From the NCBI GenBank assembly GCA_964343195.1, contig CAYFIR010000081.1, forward strand, positions 1 to 30,955: 30,955 nt of DNA, in the 5' to 3' direction. This DNA is from CAYVAP01 sp964343195. GTDB taxonomy: Bacteria; Bacteroidota; Bacteroidia; J057. The position numbers and the translations under genes are program-made. Below, in pieces: positions 1 to 7,880 of this stretch. Within the stretch, counting starts at the first letter, position 1, and each line of letters begins with the position of its first letter. The notes under the pieces are model-generated. The model searched no databases. It had not been told where the DNA came from and saw only the letters and a list, made by a program, of their open reading frames with translations.

Positions 1-55
1 AGAGGTGAAAAAGACAAGTTTTGAGCCGTAAAGGAGAAATCCAAACAGCCTCTTA
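1..55. mobile_element. Right end of a MITE-like element, cut by the window edge
   Basis: The first 55 bases match the right-hand 54 bases of the palindromic element at 17971-18129 at roughly four bases in five, with one small gap. Both share the blocks AAATCCAAACAG and CTCTTA at the end. The outer end, read inward on the minus strand, is TAAGAGGCTGTTTGG, the same terminal repeat as the full copy. Homology to a PIN toxin begins immediately after it, at about 52. This suggests that the element inserted into that gene. The left end and any target duplication lie outside the window. Confidence 0.65.
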
Positions 56-345
56 GTGAATACGTGGAGTTCATTGAACAACGCACCAATGCTATTGTTG
101 CAGAGAACATATCCAGCCTGCTATTGGAATCTCCTGATGTAGAGGAAGTTGAAATCCATTTCAAATGGTCCGTCATTGAGCAGGATGCAGATGACAATAA
201 GTTTGTGGACTGTGCTTTAAATGGACGGGCAAATTTCCTTGTTACGGATGATAAACATTTTAATGTACTCAAGGAAATAGGATTTCCTCCCGTTGAAGTG
301 ATTCGGACGGCTGAGTTTTTGGCACTGGTTGAGGGGCTAGGCTAA
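52..345 (+). pseudogene. PIN-domain toxin, N-terminus lost
   Basis: The frame encodes the C-terminal two thirds of a COG1569-type PIN toxin, a family of Mg-dependent ribonucleases usually about 135-145 residues long and paired with an antitoxin. Recognisable parts are LSEYVEFIEQRTN, the acidic DADDNKFVDCA core, the NFLVTDDKHF strand and KEIGFPPVEV near the end. The first 40 or so residues, including the first catalytic Asp of the LDTN motif, are missing. In their place, in-frame codons run into the element end at 1-55 and reach a stop at 22-24. The first usable start is a GTG at 64, in the middle of the fold, so an active nuclease is unlikely. No antitoxin gene is visible in the window. The family call is firm. 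Inactivation by insertion is inferred. Confidence 0.75.
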
Positions 346-549
346 CTTCCGTAAAAAACGACCACTAGGGGCTTTCGAGCTTCATCGCGAGTGATAGCTT
401 GTTATCGCGAAGCTAACGATTGTTAGGGGGGGATGGAAAGGGGAGAGGCTCCGATTTTTAGGCTTCAGGATGTATCTTATGCTACTACGACTGCGTTTGA
501 CCCAGAAAACCAATATTTTGTCTCCAAACGACCGCCTTATAGACACTGG

Positions 550-591
550 CATTTTGATGTATTCAAGGAAATAGCATTCCCACCCGTTGAA
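550..591 (+). pseudogene. Fragment of a second PIN toxin gene
   Basis: These 42 bases match 256-297 of the truncated PIN gene at about 37 positions. They encode HFDVFKEIAFPPVEL, against HFNVLKEIGFPPVEV in the first copy. The frame upstream, about 460-549, only vaguely resembles a PIN fold, and downstream the match stops where the palindrome block starts. It is either a partial duplication of the neighbouring gene or the remains of a tandem paralogue. It has no coding capacity of its own. Confidence 0.6.
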
Positions 592-595
592 CTTA

Positions 596-928
596 CCCCC
601 TTTGTCATTTTCCAGCGGTCAGAGACCGGGTTTTCTAGACACGGGACGGAGTCCCGCGCCAGCAGAACCATGGGGGCGCTACGCTGGAAGTCAATTTACC
701 CTCGCTGCTCGTACCAGATCTCACTGCTCGCGCCGGAGTCTCTCCGGTGTGGGGCTTTTTCGGACTCTGTCCGGTGTTGCCGTTGCTATCCAATATACCT
801 CCCCCCTTATCATTTTCCAGCGGTCGGAGACTGGGTTTTCTAGACACGGGACGGAGTCCCGCGCCAGCAGAACCAGGGGGACGCTCCGCTGTCAATTAAT
901 TTACCCTGTCTGCTCGCGCCGGAGTCTG
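596..928. repeat. Duplicated block with short-loop palindromes
   Basis: Two direct copies, about 596-742 and 801-928, are offset by 205 bases at their start. They share the runs CATTTTCCAGCGGTC, TTTTCTAGACACGGGACGG, CGCCAGCAGAACCA and TGCTCGCGCCGGAGTCT. The block is dense in perfect palindromes with three-base loops: CGGTC-AGA-GACCG (616-628), CGGGAC-GGA-GTCCCG (642-656 and 847-861), CCGGAG-TCT-CTCCGG (733-747) and CGGAC-TCT-GTCCG (761-773). The pattern resembles REP-type intergenic repeats, but the sequences match no family I recognise. Confidence 0.75.
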
Positions 929-940
929 TATCGACCCACA

Positions 941-1666
941 TCACTCTGGCCGCTCAAAAAGATCGTCCGAAATGGGTTCATTGACCACAATCTCCTCGAT
1001 GGAGATTAAAATGATCGTTTGCCCTCCGGCGCTGGTTTCCATGCTCATGGGCATGGCGACTCCGTCAAATATGTCATAGTCTCCCATGGATTGGGTAACG
1101 GTGACATCCTGACCGTTCATGTTGCCCTGGGAAGTTTGCCCAACCATGATGTAGGATTCCTGATCGAGATAATAGGTACTCACGCTGCCATCCTCCTGGG
1201 TAGATTTGATCGCATAGCAGAGGGAACCTTCAAACTCTTCTTCACCCAGTAGCTCCAGCGAACGGCCCTTTTTCTGCCACTGATAGAATTCTCCTTCGAT
1301 GCGGGTATTTTTCATTTGGGCAAGTTCTTCCGGAGACAAGTCTTGCACTTCCATTCCACCTTCCATTCCCAGCATACGTTTCCAACCTGTTTCGCCATTA
1401 AAAGCAGAGGGAACCAATACCCGTCCCTGAAATTCTATCTGGGTTCTCATCTTCACGCCATCTGCAGTGCGCTTTTGGTAGATGGTCATGGGAAACTCCA
1501 TACCCATTTGCATGGCCATGCCCCGCATGACGAGGGTGTTGATGGCTTTGGCAGATTCCAGGCCCATAGCTTCGTGGTGGGCGTCGAGGACCTCATCCAG
1601 GGTCTGAGCCTGGGCAAAAGATGCTGCGAAGAGCAGGACAATTAATCCGAGGAAGTATCTTTTCAT
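941..1666 (-). CDS. Periplasmic LolA-like lipoprotein-sorting family protein
   Basis: A 241-residue protein with a clear Sec signal peptide (Lys-Arg start, hydrophobic core, AQA cleavage site near residue 21). The mature part begins TLDEVLDAHHEAMG and continues as alternating beta strands with Met-rich segments. This is the pattern of Bacteroidota proteins annotated as outer-membrane lipoprotein-sorting (LolA/LolB fold) proteins. It probably binds a hydrophobic ligand in the periplasm, but true LolA activity is not implied. Phrases typical of the fold are GETGWKRM around residue 91 and YYLDQESYIMVGQ around 165. It stands alone and is divergent from the P450 gene, with 250 bases between them. 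The start is well supported because the signal peptide begins at the first Met. Confidence 0.7.
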   Translation of the reverse strand: MKRYFLGLIVLLFAASFAQAQTLDEVLDAHHEAMGLESAKAINTLVMRGMAMQMGMEFPMTIYQKRTADGVKMRTQIEFQGRVLVPSAFNGETGWKRMLGMEGGMEVQDLSPEELAQMKNTRIEGEFYQWQKKGRSLELLGEEEFEGSLCYAIKSTQEDGSVSTYYLDQESYIMVGQTSQGNMNGQDVTVTQSMGDYDIFDGVAMPMSMETSAGGQTIILISIEEIVVNEPISDDLFERPE

Positions 1667-1916
1667 TTGGATCGGTGATTTGATCTGTGAGATTTTCAGT
1701 GGCAGAGGGTAGCCCTTACTTGTGATTGGAGAGCCCCCCTTCTCAGACGCTGTTGGTGACTTGAAAACAATATACCCCGGAAATTCGAGTCTGCTTTATT
1801 TTCAACAAAACCTCCTCCTTGATTCCCGATTTTCGAACATATATTGGGACAAGTAGTTCAGGTTTATACTCATTCAACCTGGCCTACGCCCCTATCCTTC
1901 AATTGAATTTCACCCC

Positions 1917-3149
1917 ATGTCCAATTCTTCCTTGAAAAGCGCGGCCCCTCATCAGGGATGCCCGATAGACCACAGTAAGTTCGGCACGCAGAAAACAGCG
2001 CGTGAGTCCTACCACTCCAAGCCTGCCCTGGAACAGGATGCTGAGGGCAATTGGCACGTATACTCCTACGAGGCGGCAAAAACGGTCCTAAGGTCAGGTG
2101 GAGTCAAGCAGGCTGGTTTTCAGGCAGATGAAATGGAAAAGTTGCCCAGCGCCATGCGCGACCCCATCCTGTTTCAGGAGGGGAAGGTACACCGCGATCA
2201 ACGTACCAAGACCGCCAGATTCTTTACCCCCAGCGTGACCGATAAGAACTATCGGGCCTTTATGAATGCCTTCGCAGACAATGCCCTGGCAGAATTGCAA
2301 CGAAACAGGCAGGCCGACCTGAGCCAGCTTAGCCTCAAACTGGCAGTTGAGGTTGCGGCACAGGTAGTAGGCCTCAACAACTCTCGGATCAAGGGCATGG
2401 CCCGCAGATTGGAGGCCTTCTTCGCCATGAGTGGCAAGACGGAAGGAGATTGGTTTGGCAACCTCAGGAAGTTCGTTCAGAGTCAGGTGTCCACCGCGAA
2501 ATTCTTCTTCGCGGATGTGCAGCCAGCCATCAACGCCCGAAAAAAGGAGCCCAAAGAAGACCTCATCAGCCACCTGATTTCGGAGGAATACACCAGTCTC
2601 GAAATCCTGATCGAGTGCATCACCTTTGCTGCGGCGGGCATGATCACCACCCGTGAATTTATCAGCCTCTGTTCCTGGCACCTGTTTGAACAGCCAGCGC
2701 TTCGTGACCAGTACATGAACGCAGACCAGAAAGACCGATACAAGATCCTGCATGAGCTCTTGCGGCTGGAACCCGTGGTGGGTCACCTCTACCGGAGGGC
2801 GACCGAAGATCTGCAAATAGAGGCAGGAGGAGCCCAGTACCACATCAAAAAGGGGGAACGCATAGTCCTCCATGTCTATGCCCACAACGCCGATGAGCAG
2901 GTAGTGGGCGAAGCTCCGGACACGACTTGTCCTGCACGTGAACTGCCCAGAGGGGTGAGCGATTCTGTGATGAGCTTTGGCGATGGCAACCACCGCTGTC
3001 CCGGGGCATACATTGCGATACAGGAGACGGATATCTTCCTGCGCAAGCTATTCAGTTTGGAAGGTCTGACAATGGTCAAAGCGCCCGATCTTACCTGGAA
3101 CGAACTGGTAAAGGGCTACGAGCTGAGGGATTTTCAGGTGAGACTCTGA
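1917..3149 (+). CDS. Cytochrome P450
   Basis: A 410-residue soluble bacterial P450 of normal length with all hallmark motifs. The I-helix oxygen-activation motif is AAAGMITT (residues 238-245, with Thr244/Thr245). The K-helix ExxR is Glu280-Leu-Leu-Arg283. The heme loop FGDGNHRCPG has its iron ligand at Cys361. HRDQRTKTARFF, around residue 92, is the usual C-helix His/Arg that contacts heme propionates. There is no membrane anchor. No ferredoxin or ferredoxin reductase lies nearby, so electrons must come from elsewhere. The substrate cannot be read from the sequence. The next gene downstream is an unrelated ankyrin lipoprotein, so the P450 seems to be monocistronic. A role in tailoring the polyketide of the 23.5-25.4 kb operon is possible but unsupported. 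Confidence 0.93.
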   Translation: MSNSSLKSAAPHQGCPIDHSKFGTQKTARESYHSKPALEQDAEGNWHVYSYEAAKTVLRSGGVKQAGFQADEMEKLPSAMRDPILFQEGKVHRDQRTKTARFFTPSVTDKNYRAFMNAFADNALAELQRNRQADLSQLSLKLAVEVAAQVVGLNNSRIKGMARRLEAFFAMSGKTEGDWFGNLRKFVQSQVSTAKFFFADVQPAINARKKEPKEDLISHLISEEYTSLEILIECITFAAAGMITTREFISLCSWHLFEQPALRDQYMNADQKDRYKILHELLRLEPVVGHLYRRATEDLQIEAGGAQYHIKKGERIVLHVYAHNADEQVVGEAPDTTCPARELPRGVSDSVMSFGDGNHRCPGAYIAIQETDIFLRKLFSLEGLTMVKAPDLTWNELVKGYELRDFQVRL

Positions 3150-3224
3150 GCAAATGCCAGATTCCCGCCACAGGTTACATTTACCTGCAGAAATGCTACC
3201 AATTGGCAACCTCTCACCGATTAA

Positions 3225-4115
3225 TTGCCTATGCATCTCCACTCCAATCCCCTACCCTATTTGGTCCTGCTGCTCCTGATTCTCTTTGGCTGTGGCCCCC
3301 AAGATCCTACTGAAGATACCCCCTTCCTGAAGGCAATTAGGCGGAGTCAGATGGACTCTGTGCAAATCATGCTCAAGCAGGACCCAACGCTGCTTGCTCA
3401 GCAAACCGAGATAAAAGGACTGACACCCCTGCATGTAGCAGCTCGCTACGCCAAACCCGAGGTGGTCGAATACCTCATAGAACAGGGGGCCGATGTGAAC
3501 GCCCAGAGTAGCGATGGGCAAACGCCTCTACATGAAGCCGCAGAAGTTATTCGTGTAAAAAACGCCAACCGCATTCGGATCCTCCTGGAAGCGGGAGCCG
3601 ACCCATCCATTGAAAATCAGAAGGGCCTGGATGTTTGGGAATTTATTTTGGACGAAACACCCTTTGACCTGTCCGATCAGGGAGCCATTGCCATGGGATT
3701 AATGCTTAGGCATGGGTATGAACCTGATATGCAGCCAGATGAAACGGGCAAAACCATTTTGCATGAACTGGCAGAGCACTGCCCTGCTGCGGAACCCATC
3801 GACCTGCTGATTGCTGAGCATGGCATGAACCCTGATATCCAGGACATCAACGGATGGACCCCCCTTCACTTTGCGGCGCTGGGACAAAATTATGAGGCTG
3901 CCGAGGCTCTTTTGAAGCTCGGAGCTGACATCCACGCGACCACTACCCACGGAGTTAAAGAGATCATCAGGGATACAGAAGGACTAAGTGGAGAAGCTGC
4001 CAAAACGAAGTATCGTTACCCCGTAGGCAGCACCCCCCTGGACGTGCTGAAAAAGCAGGGAGGTGGGAGTCGTTTTGATAAAAACCTCAGGCCGCTGTTT
4101 GAAGCGTATCAGTAA
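3225..4115 (+). CDS. Ankyrin-repeat lipoprotein
   Basis: A 296-residue protein with a lipoprotein signal: a hydrophobic stretch ending LFGC, with the lipidated Cys at residue 23. Ankyrin repeats follow. Clear units are TPLHVAARYAKPEVVEYLIEQGADVN (about 67-92), TPLHEAAEVIRV...RILLEAGADPS (about 100-129) and TPLHFAALGQNYEAAEALLKLGADIH (about 212-237), with degenerate repeats between them. The fold mediates protein-protein contact, and the lipid anchor places it on the periplasmic or outer-membrane side. A second Met at residue 3 is an equally good start. The gene begins 75 bases after the P450 stop and is followed by a flavin monooxygenase. No partner can be named. Confidence 0.88.
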   Translation: MPMHLHSNPLPYLVLLLLILFGCGPQDPTEDTPFLKAIRRSQMDSVQIMLKQDPTLLAQQTEIKGLTPLHVAARYAKPEVVEYLIEQGADVNAQSSDGQTPLHEAAEVIRVKNANRIRILLEAGADPSIENQKGLDVWEFILDETPFDLSDQGAIAMGLMLRHGYEPDMQPDETGKTILHELAEHCPAAEPIDLLIAEHGMNPDIQDINGWTPLHFAALGQNYEAAEALLKLGADIHATTTHGVKEIIRDTEGLSGEAAKTKYRYPVGSTPLDVLKKQGGGSRFDKNLRPLFEAYQ

Positions 4116-4149
4116 GGTTGAACTTCTTCCAAATCTTTCCGTATTTTTA

Positions 4150-4169
4150 ATCAGTGTTTTAACATTGAT
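4150..4169. promoter_or_regulatory. Dyad just upstream of the flavin monooxygenase start
   Basis: The sequence is ATCAGTGTT-TT-AACATTGAT, nine-base arms with one G/T mismatch and a two-base spacer. It ends nine bases before the ATG at 4179, where a bound dimeric repressor would block transcription or initiation. Arms ending in TGTT/AACA are common in TetR-type operators. No regulator gene is adjacent, so the assignment is only a candidate. Confidence 0.35.
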
Positions 4170-4178
4170 TGTGATCGA

Positions 4179-5213
4179 ATGGAATTAGGCATATATACTT
4201 TCGTTGAAAATACCCTCGATGCCAACGGGGAAAAGCTCTCTCCCGAACAGCGCATACAAAACCTCCTCGAAGAGATCAAACTGGCCGATCAGGCTGGTCT
4301 GAATGTTTTTGGCATTGGAGAGCACCACCGCGAGGAATATGTTTCCTCAACTCCCTCAACCATTCTGGCCGCAGCGGCCGCTGTTACCGAGCAGATTCGC
4401 CTTAGCAGTGCGGTAACGGTGCTGAGTTCCGAAGACCCTGTGCGGGTGTATCAGCAGTACGCCACAGTAGACCTGCTGTCCAAAGGCCGGGCAGAAATCA
4501 TGTTGGGACGAGGCTCCTTCATCGAATCATTCCCGCTATTTGGTTACAACCTGGACGATTACCATGACTTGTTCACCGAAAAACTGGACCTGCTGCTGAA
4601 TATCCGGGAAAATGAAATCGTCGACTGGCAGGGCAAGCATCGCCCGTCGATCAATAACCTGCCTGTGTATCCACGCGCGGTTCAGGAACCCTTACCTGTC
4701 TGGATTGCGGTTGGTGGCACCCCTCAATCGGCCTATCGGGCCGGATATCTGGGGCTTCCGATGGCATTGGCCATCATCGGAGGAGAACCCGCGCGTTTCC
4801 GCAGGATGGCAGAAATACACCGACAGGGTGCTCGCGAAGCTGGGCGGCAACCTGCTGCGCTGAGCATCAATTCCCACGGCTTCATCGCCGAGGACGGCAA
4901 GCAGGCACGTGACATTGCCTTCCCAGCCTTCAAGACCATTATGGACAAAATCGGGCGTGAGCGAGGGTGGCCGCCCATGTCTCGCCAGCAGTTTGAGGCG
5001 TCCACTACCCTACGAGGAGCCAATTTCGTCGGCAGCCCGCAGGAGATCGTAGACAAGATTCTCTACCAGCATGAAATCTTTGGGCATGAGCGGTTCCTGC
5101 TGCAAATGAGCGTGGGCAGCATTCCGCATAAGCAACTTATGCGCTCCATCGAACTCTTTGCAACAGAGGTAAAGCCCGCAATAGAGAAGGCGCTACAGAA
5201 ACAGGTGGTCTAA
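4179..5213 (+). CDS. LLM-class flavin-dependent monooxygenase
   Basis: A 344-residue bacterial luciferase-like (TIM-barrel) flavoenzyme, which in this family uses FMNH2 supplied by a reductase to oxygenate small organic substrates. Visible signatures are the first strand MELGIYTF, GIGEHHREEY near residue 46 (flavin-side His pair), RLSSAVTVLSSEDPVRVYQQYATVDLLSKGRAEIMLGRGSF (about 72-112) and the C-terminal FVGSPQEIVDKI segment. It resembles the Atu2307/SP_0267-type subfamily. Length is normal and no residue looks lost. The gene is preceded by a dyad at 4150-4169 and followed by a strong terminator at 5249, so it is probably a single-gene unit. The substrate is unknown. Confidence 0.88.
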   Translation: MELGIYTFVENTLDANGEKLSPEQRIQNLLEEIKLADQAGLNVFGIGEHHREEYVSSTPSTILAAAAAVTEQIRLSSAVTVLSSEDPVRVYQQYATVDLLSKGRAEIMLGRGSFIESFPLFGYNLDDYHDLFTEKLDLLLNIRENEIVDWQGKHRPSINNLPVYPRAVQEPLPVWIAVGGTPQSAYRAGYLGLPMALAIIGGEPARFRRMAEIHRQGAREAGRQPAALSINSHGFIAEDGKQARDIAFPAFKTIMDKIGRERGWPPMSRQQFEASTTLRGANFVGSPQEIVDKILYQHEIFGHERFLLQMSVGSIPHKQLMRSIELFATEVKPAIEKALQKQVV

Positions 5214-5248
5214 CCCTGTAGGAGTAACATACAGCATCCATACCAAAC

Positions 5249-5284
5249 GGCGAGGGATCTCACATGATCCTTCGCCATTTTTTG
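5249..5284 (+). terminator. Rho-independent terminator after the LLM gene
   Basis: An 11-bp stem (5249-5259 with 5266-5276, one G-U pair) has a six-base loop and is followed by ATTTTTTG. It lies 36 bases after the monooxygenase stop and separates it from the TonB receptor. Confidence 0.8.
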
Positions 5285-5410
5285 TACTCTGTCGCGAAGG
5301 GAACGGTAAATGACACGCTTGGTCATTATGAGGCAAGCCAAGCAACTTTCACCTACTCAAGAGGCTCTGGTTGGTAGTATAATTCAACCTAATCCCAATC
5401 AAAAACCCAC

Positions 5411-7765
5411 ATGAGACTTATCTCTACTCTCTTCCTCCCTTTCTTACTCGTATTGACAAACATCGCCTTCGGGCAACAAACCATCCGGGGCACCATCATC
5501 GATCAGCAAACCCTTCAACCGCTGGTTGGAGCCAGCATTATGCTGCTGGACAGCGATCCGGTGCGTGGTGCGATCAGCGATGAACAGGGAGAATTTCGCA
5601 TCGAAAATGTACCCGTCGGACGGCAGGCGATCTCCATCAGCTATTATGGCTACCGATATGAAATTCGAAACAACCTCGTTCTCAACAGTGCCCAGGAACT
5701 GGTGCTGACCATCCAAATGGAAGAACAGGTTGAAACCATCCAAACCCTGGTCATTGAGGCTGAAATCGACAAATCGGCCTCCATCAATGAATTGACCTCC
5801 GTAAGTGCCAGGACATTCTCTGTCGAGGAAGCCCTGCGCTATGCAGGTAGCCGCAACGACCCTGCTCGCATGGCACAGAACTTCGCCGGTGTCAGCGGAG
5901 TCAACGACGAACGAAATGACCTCATCATTCGCGGCAATTCTCCAACGGGTGTGCTGTGGCGGCTGGAAGGACTCGACGTCCCCAACCCCAACCACTTCGG
6001 GGCATTTGGCACGACAGGTGGTCCGGTCTCGATGCTGAATAACAACAACCTCAGCGACGCGGATTTTCTGACTTCGGCCTTTCCGGCAGAATATGGAAAT
6101 GCAGTCGCGGGAGTCTTTGACATGGGCCTGCGTAACGGCAACAATGAGCAGTACGAATTCATGCTACAATCGGGCTTCAATGGCCTGGAAGCCGGGGTCG
6201 AAGGGCCTTTCTCCAAAAACAGCCGGGCTTCTTTTATCGCCAATTACCGCTATTCCCTGCTGGATGTGATGGATGCCATTGGCGTTGACTTTGGGGCTAA
6301 TTTCGCGGTGCCAGCCTATCAGGACCTGACTTTTAAGGTGAATGTTCCTACGGAGAAAGCGGGACGCTTTGTCCTGTTTGGCATAGGCGGAAACAGCAGC
6401 ATAGAGTTTCTCGATAGCCGACTGGAAGACGAGGAGCTATTCGCTACAGGACAGGCTGAAGACCTGAGAAATAGCGCGGCATCTGGCGTAGTGGGACTTT
6501 CGCATACCTATCTATTCAACGAGACGACCTACGGGAAACTGACGCTTGGGACCACCCTGCAACAGGAGAAAACCCTCATCGACTCGATAGGGGCCGAAGA
6601 TTTCAGCCCGGTCCGCTGGTTTGCAGAATCCAATCGACAGATCAAGCATTCTGCTCATTATCAGCTAAATAAGAAATTCAACGCACGTAACCACCTGCGC
6701 GTGGGAGGCATCTATGACTACTACCAGGTTTCACTGCTGGATAGCGTGCTCACCAATCCCCCCAGCACTTACCGCATTATCCGCGACTTTAATGGACAGA
6801 CCAGTCTCGTGCGGGGCTATGCCCAATGGCAGCATAGGTTTTCGGATGCCATAACCCTGAACACAGGCCTGCATACACAGTACTTCCCCCTCAATGGCAG
6901 TTACGCTTTCGAGCCACGTTTGGGGCTTCAGTTTCGGCTCGCTTCGAATCAGCGCATCAGCATCGGTGCAGGCATGCACAGCCAATTGCAGCCCTTGCAG
7001 GTGTACTTTGTCGAGACTCGGGTGAGCAACGAAATACAACAAACGAATCATGAGCTGGACTTTACCCGTAGCTATCAGGCGGTATTGGGCTATGACGTCA
7101 ACCTGACGCCCAACATGCGCCTCAAAAGCGAACTATACTACCAGTACCTCACCGACATTCCGGTTGAGATGGTGCCATCGGCCTTTTCGATGGTGAATGC
7201 CGGGGCGACCTTTGCCTTCCCCACCGTAGATAGCCTCGTTAACGAAGGCACCGGGCAGAACTACGGCATTGAGTTGACCCTGGAGAAGTTTTTCAGTGAC
7301 AATTATTATTTCCTGCTGACGACGTCTCTTTTCGACTCAAAATACACCGGCAGCGATGGCGTTAAACGCAATACCGCCTTCAACAGCAACTACATCGTCA
7401 ACCTGCTGGGTGGGAAGGAATTTCCACTCGGGCCACATACCCTGGCCATCAGCCTGAAAGGTACCTATGCCGGAGGCCGGCGATATACCCCGATAGACGT
7501 GGAGGCTTCGCGCGAAATCGGCATGTCGGTGTACCAGCAGGACGAGCCATTTTCCGAGCAATTCCCGGACTACTTCCGCGCGGATGTCAAGACCACCTTC
7601 CGGATGAATGGTAAGCGTGTGACCCAGGAGTGGTCTGTGGACCTACAAAACGTGACGGGCCGCCAGAATGCTTTTACGCAGAACTTCTCAGTGCTACAGG
7701 ATGATGCGGTGACGACTTATCAGCAGGGGTTTTTCCCGGTGGTGCAGTATCGCTTGTTGTTTTAG
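5411..7765 (+). CDS. TonB-dependent outer-membrane receptor
   Basis: A 784-residue outer-membrane transporter. In order, it has a signal peptide (1-22, ending AFGQ), a carboxypeptidase-regulatory-like beta-sandwich domain (about 23-110: TIRGTIIDQQTLQPLVGASIMLL), a plug domain (about 125-235: ARTFSVEEALRYAG...DLIIRGNSPTGVLWRLEGLDVPNPNHF) and a beta-barrel to a C-terminal Phe (VVQYRLLF), as expected for BamA-dependent insertion. The family imports bulky substrates using TonB energy. No SusD partner follows, so this is not a Sus-type glycan pair, and a metal-chelate or peptide substrate is as likely. It lies between terminators on both sides and is therefore a monocistronic unit. Confidence 0.93.
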   Translation: MRLISTLFLPFLLVLTNIAFGQQTIRGTIIDQQTLQPLVGASIMLLDSDPVRGAISDEQGEFRIENVPVGRQAISISYYGYRYEIRNNLVLNSAQELVLTIQMEEQVETIQTLVIEAEIDKSASINELTSVSARTFSVEEALRYAGSRNDPARMAQNFAGVSGVNDERNDLIIRGNSPTGVLWRLEGLDVPNPNHFGAFGTTGGPVSMLNNNNLSDADFLTSAFPAEYGNAVAGVFDMGLRNGNNEQYEFMLQSGFNGLEAGVEGPFSKNSRASFIANYRYSLLDVMDAIGVDFGANFAVPAYQDLTFKVNVPTEKAGRFVLFGIGGNSSIEFLDSRLEDEELFATGQAEDLRNSAASGVVGLSHTYLFNETTYGKLTLGTTLQQEKTLIDSIGAEDFSPVRWFAESNRQIKHSAHYQLNKKFNARNHLRVGGIYDYYQVSLLDSVLTNPPSTYRIIRDFNGQTSLVRGYAQWQHRFSDAITLNTGLHTQYFPLNGSYAFEPRLGLQFRLASNQRISIGAGMHSQLQPLQVYFVETRVSNEIQQTNHELDFTRSYQAVLGYDVNLTPNMRLKSELYYQYLTDIPVEMVPSAFSMVNAGATFAFPTVDSLVNEGTGQNYGIELTLEKFFSDNYYFLLTTSLFDSKYTGSDGVKRNTAFNSNYIVNLLGGKEFPLGPHTLAISLKGTYAGGRRYTPIDVEASREIGMSVYQQDEPFSEQFPDYFRADVKTTFRMNGKRVTQEWSVDLQNVTGRQNAFTQNFSVLQDDAVTTYQQGFFPVVQYRLLF

Positions 7766-7774
7766 CAGCACTTC

Positions 7775-7831
7775 AATCCTAACAGGTTTTATCGGTAAGG
7801 TTGGTAAAACCTGGTTAGGATTTTCTCTTTT
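7775..7831 (+). terminator. Rho-independent terminator after the TonB receptor
   Basis: A 17-bp stem (AATCCTAAC... at 7775-7791 with ...GGTTAGGATT at 7805-7822) has a one-base bulge and is followed by TTTTCTCTTTT. It begins 10 bases after the receptor stop codon. Confidence 0.85.
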
Positions 7832-7880
7832 GTTGAAGCGGAAGTGAAAAGCAACTATCTTCTCCCAAAGGTTCTGATTT

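Larger units (their letters stand above)
346..940. other. Gene-free decayed stretch
   Basis: No convincing gene was found in these 595 bases. Open frames exist on both strands, but they translate the repeats and keep no protein-like composition. The stretch contains an imperfect dyad (AGCTTC near 379, GAAGCT near 407), the PIN remnant at 550-591 and the duplicated palindrome-rich block at 596-928. It looks like a site of repeated insertion and decay. Confidence 0.6.

Noticed and set aside
596..928. CRISPR array
   Set aside because: There are only two long imperfect copies with no regular short spacers and no cas genes.
433..1009. Overlapping open frames of 136 and 140 codons
   Set aside because: They translate the duplicated palindrome block (both contain the same repeat-derived words) and show no domain or natural composition.
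2094..2993. A 299-codon open frame opposite the P450
   Set aside because: It is antisense to a P450 with all motifs in place, and its translation has no recognisable domain. It is a shadow of codon bias.
3165..3200. Terminator after the P450 gene
   Set aside because: The only hairpin (CAGGT/ACCTG) is five bases long and lacks a T-run.
5411..7765. Sus-type glycan uptake locus
   Set aside because: No SusD-like lipoprotein or glycoside hydrolase adjoins the TonB receptor.
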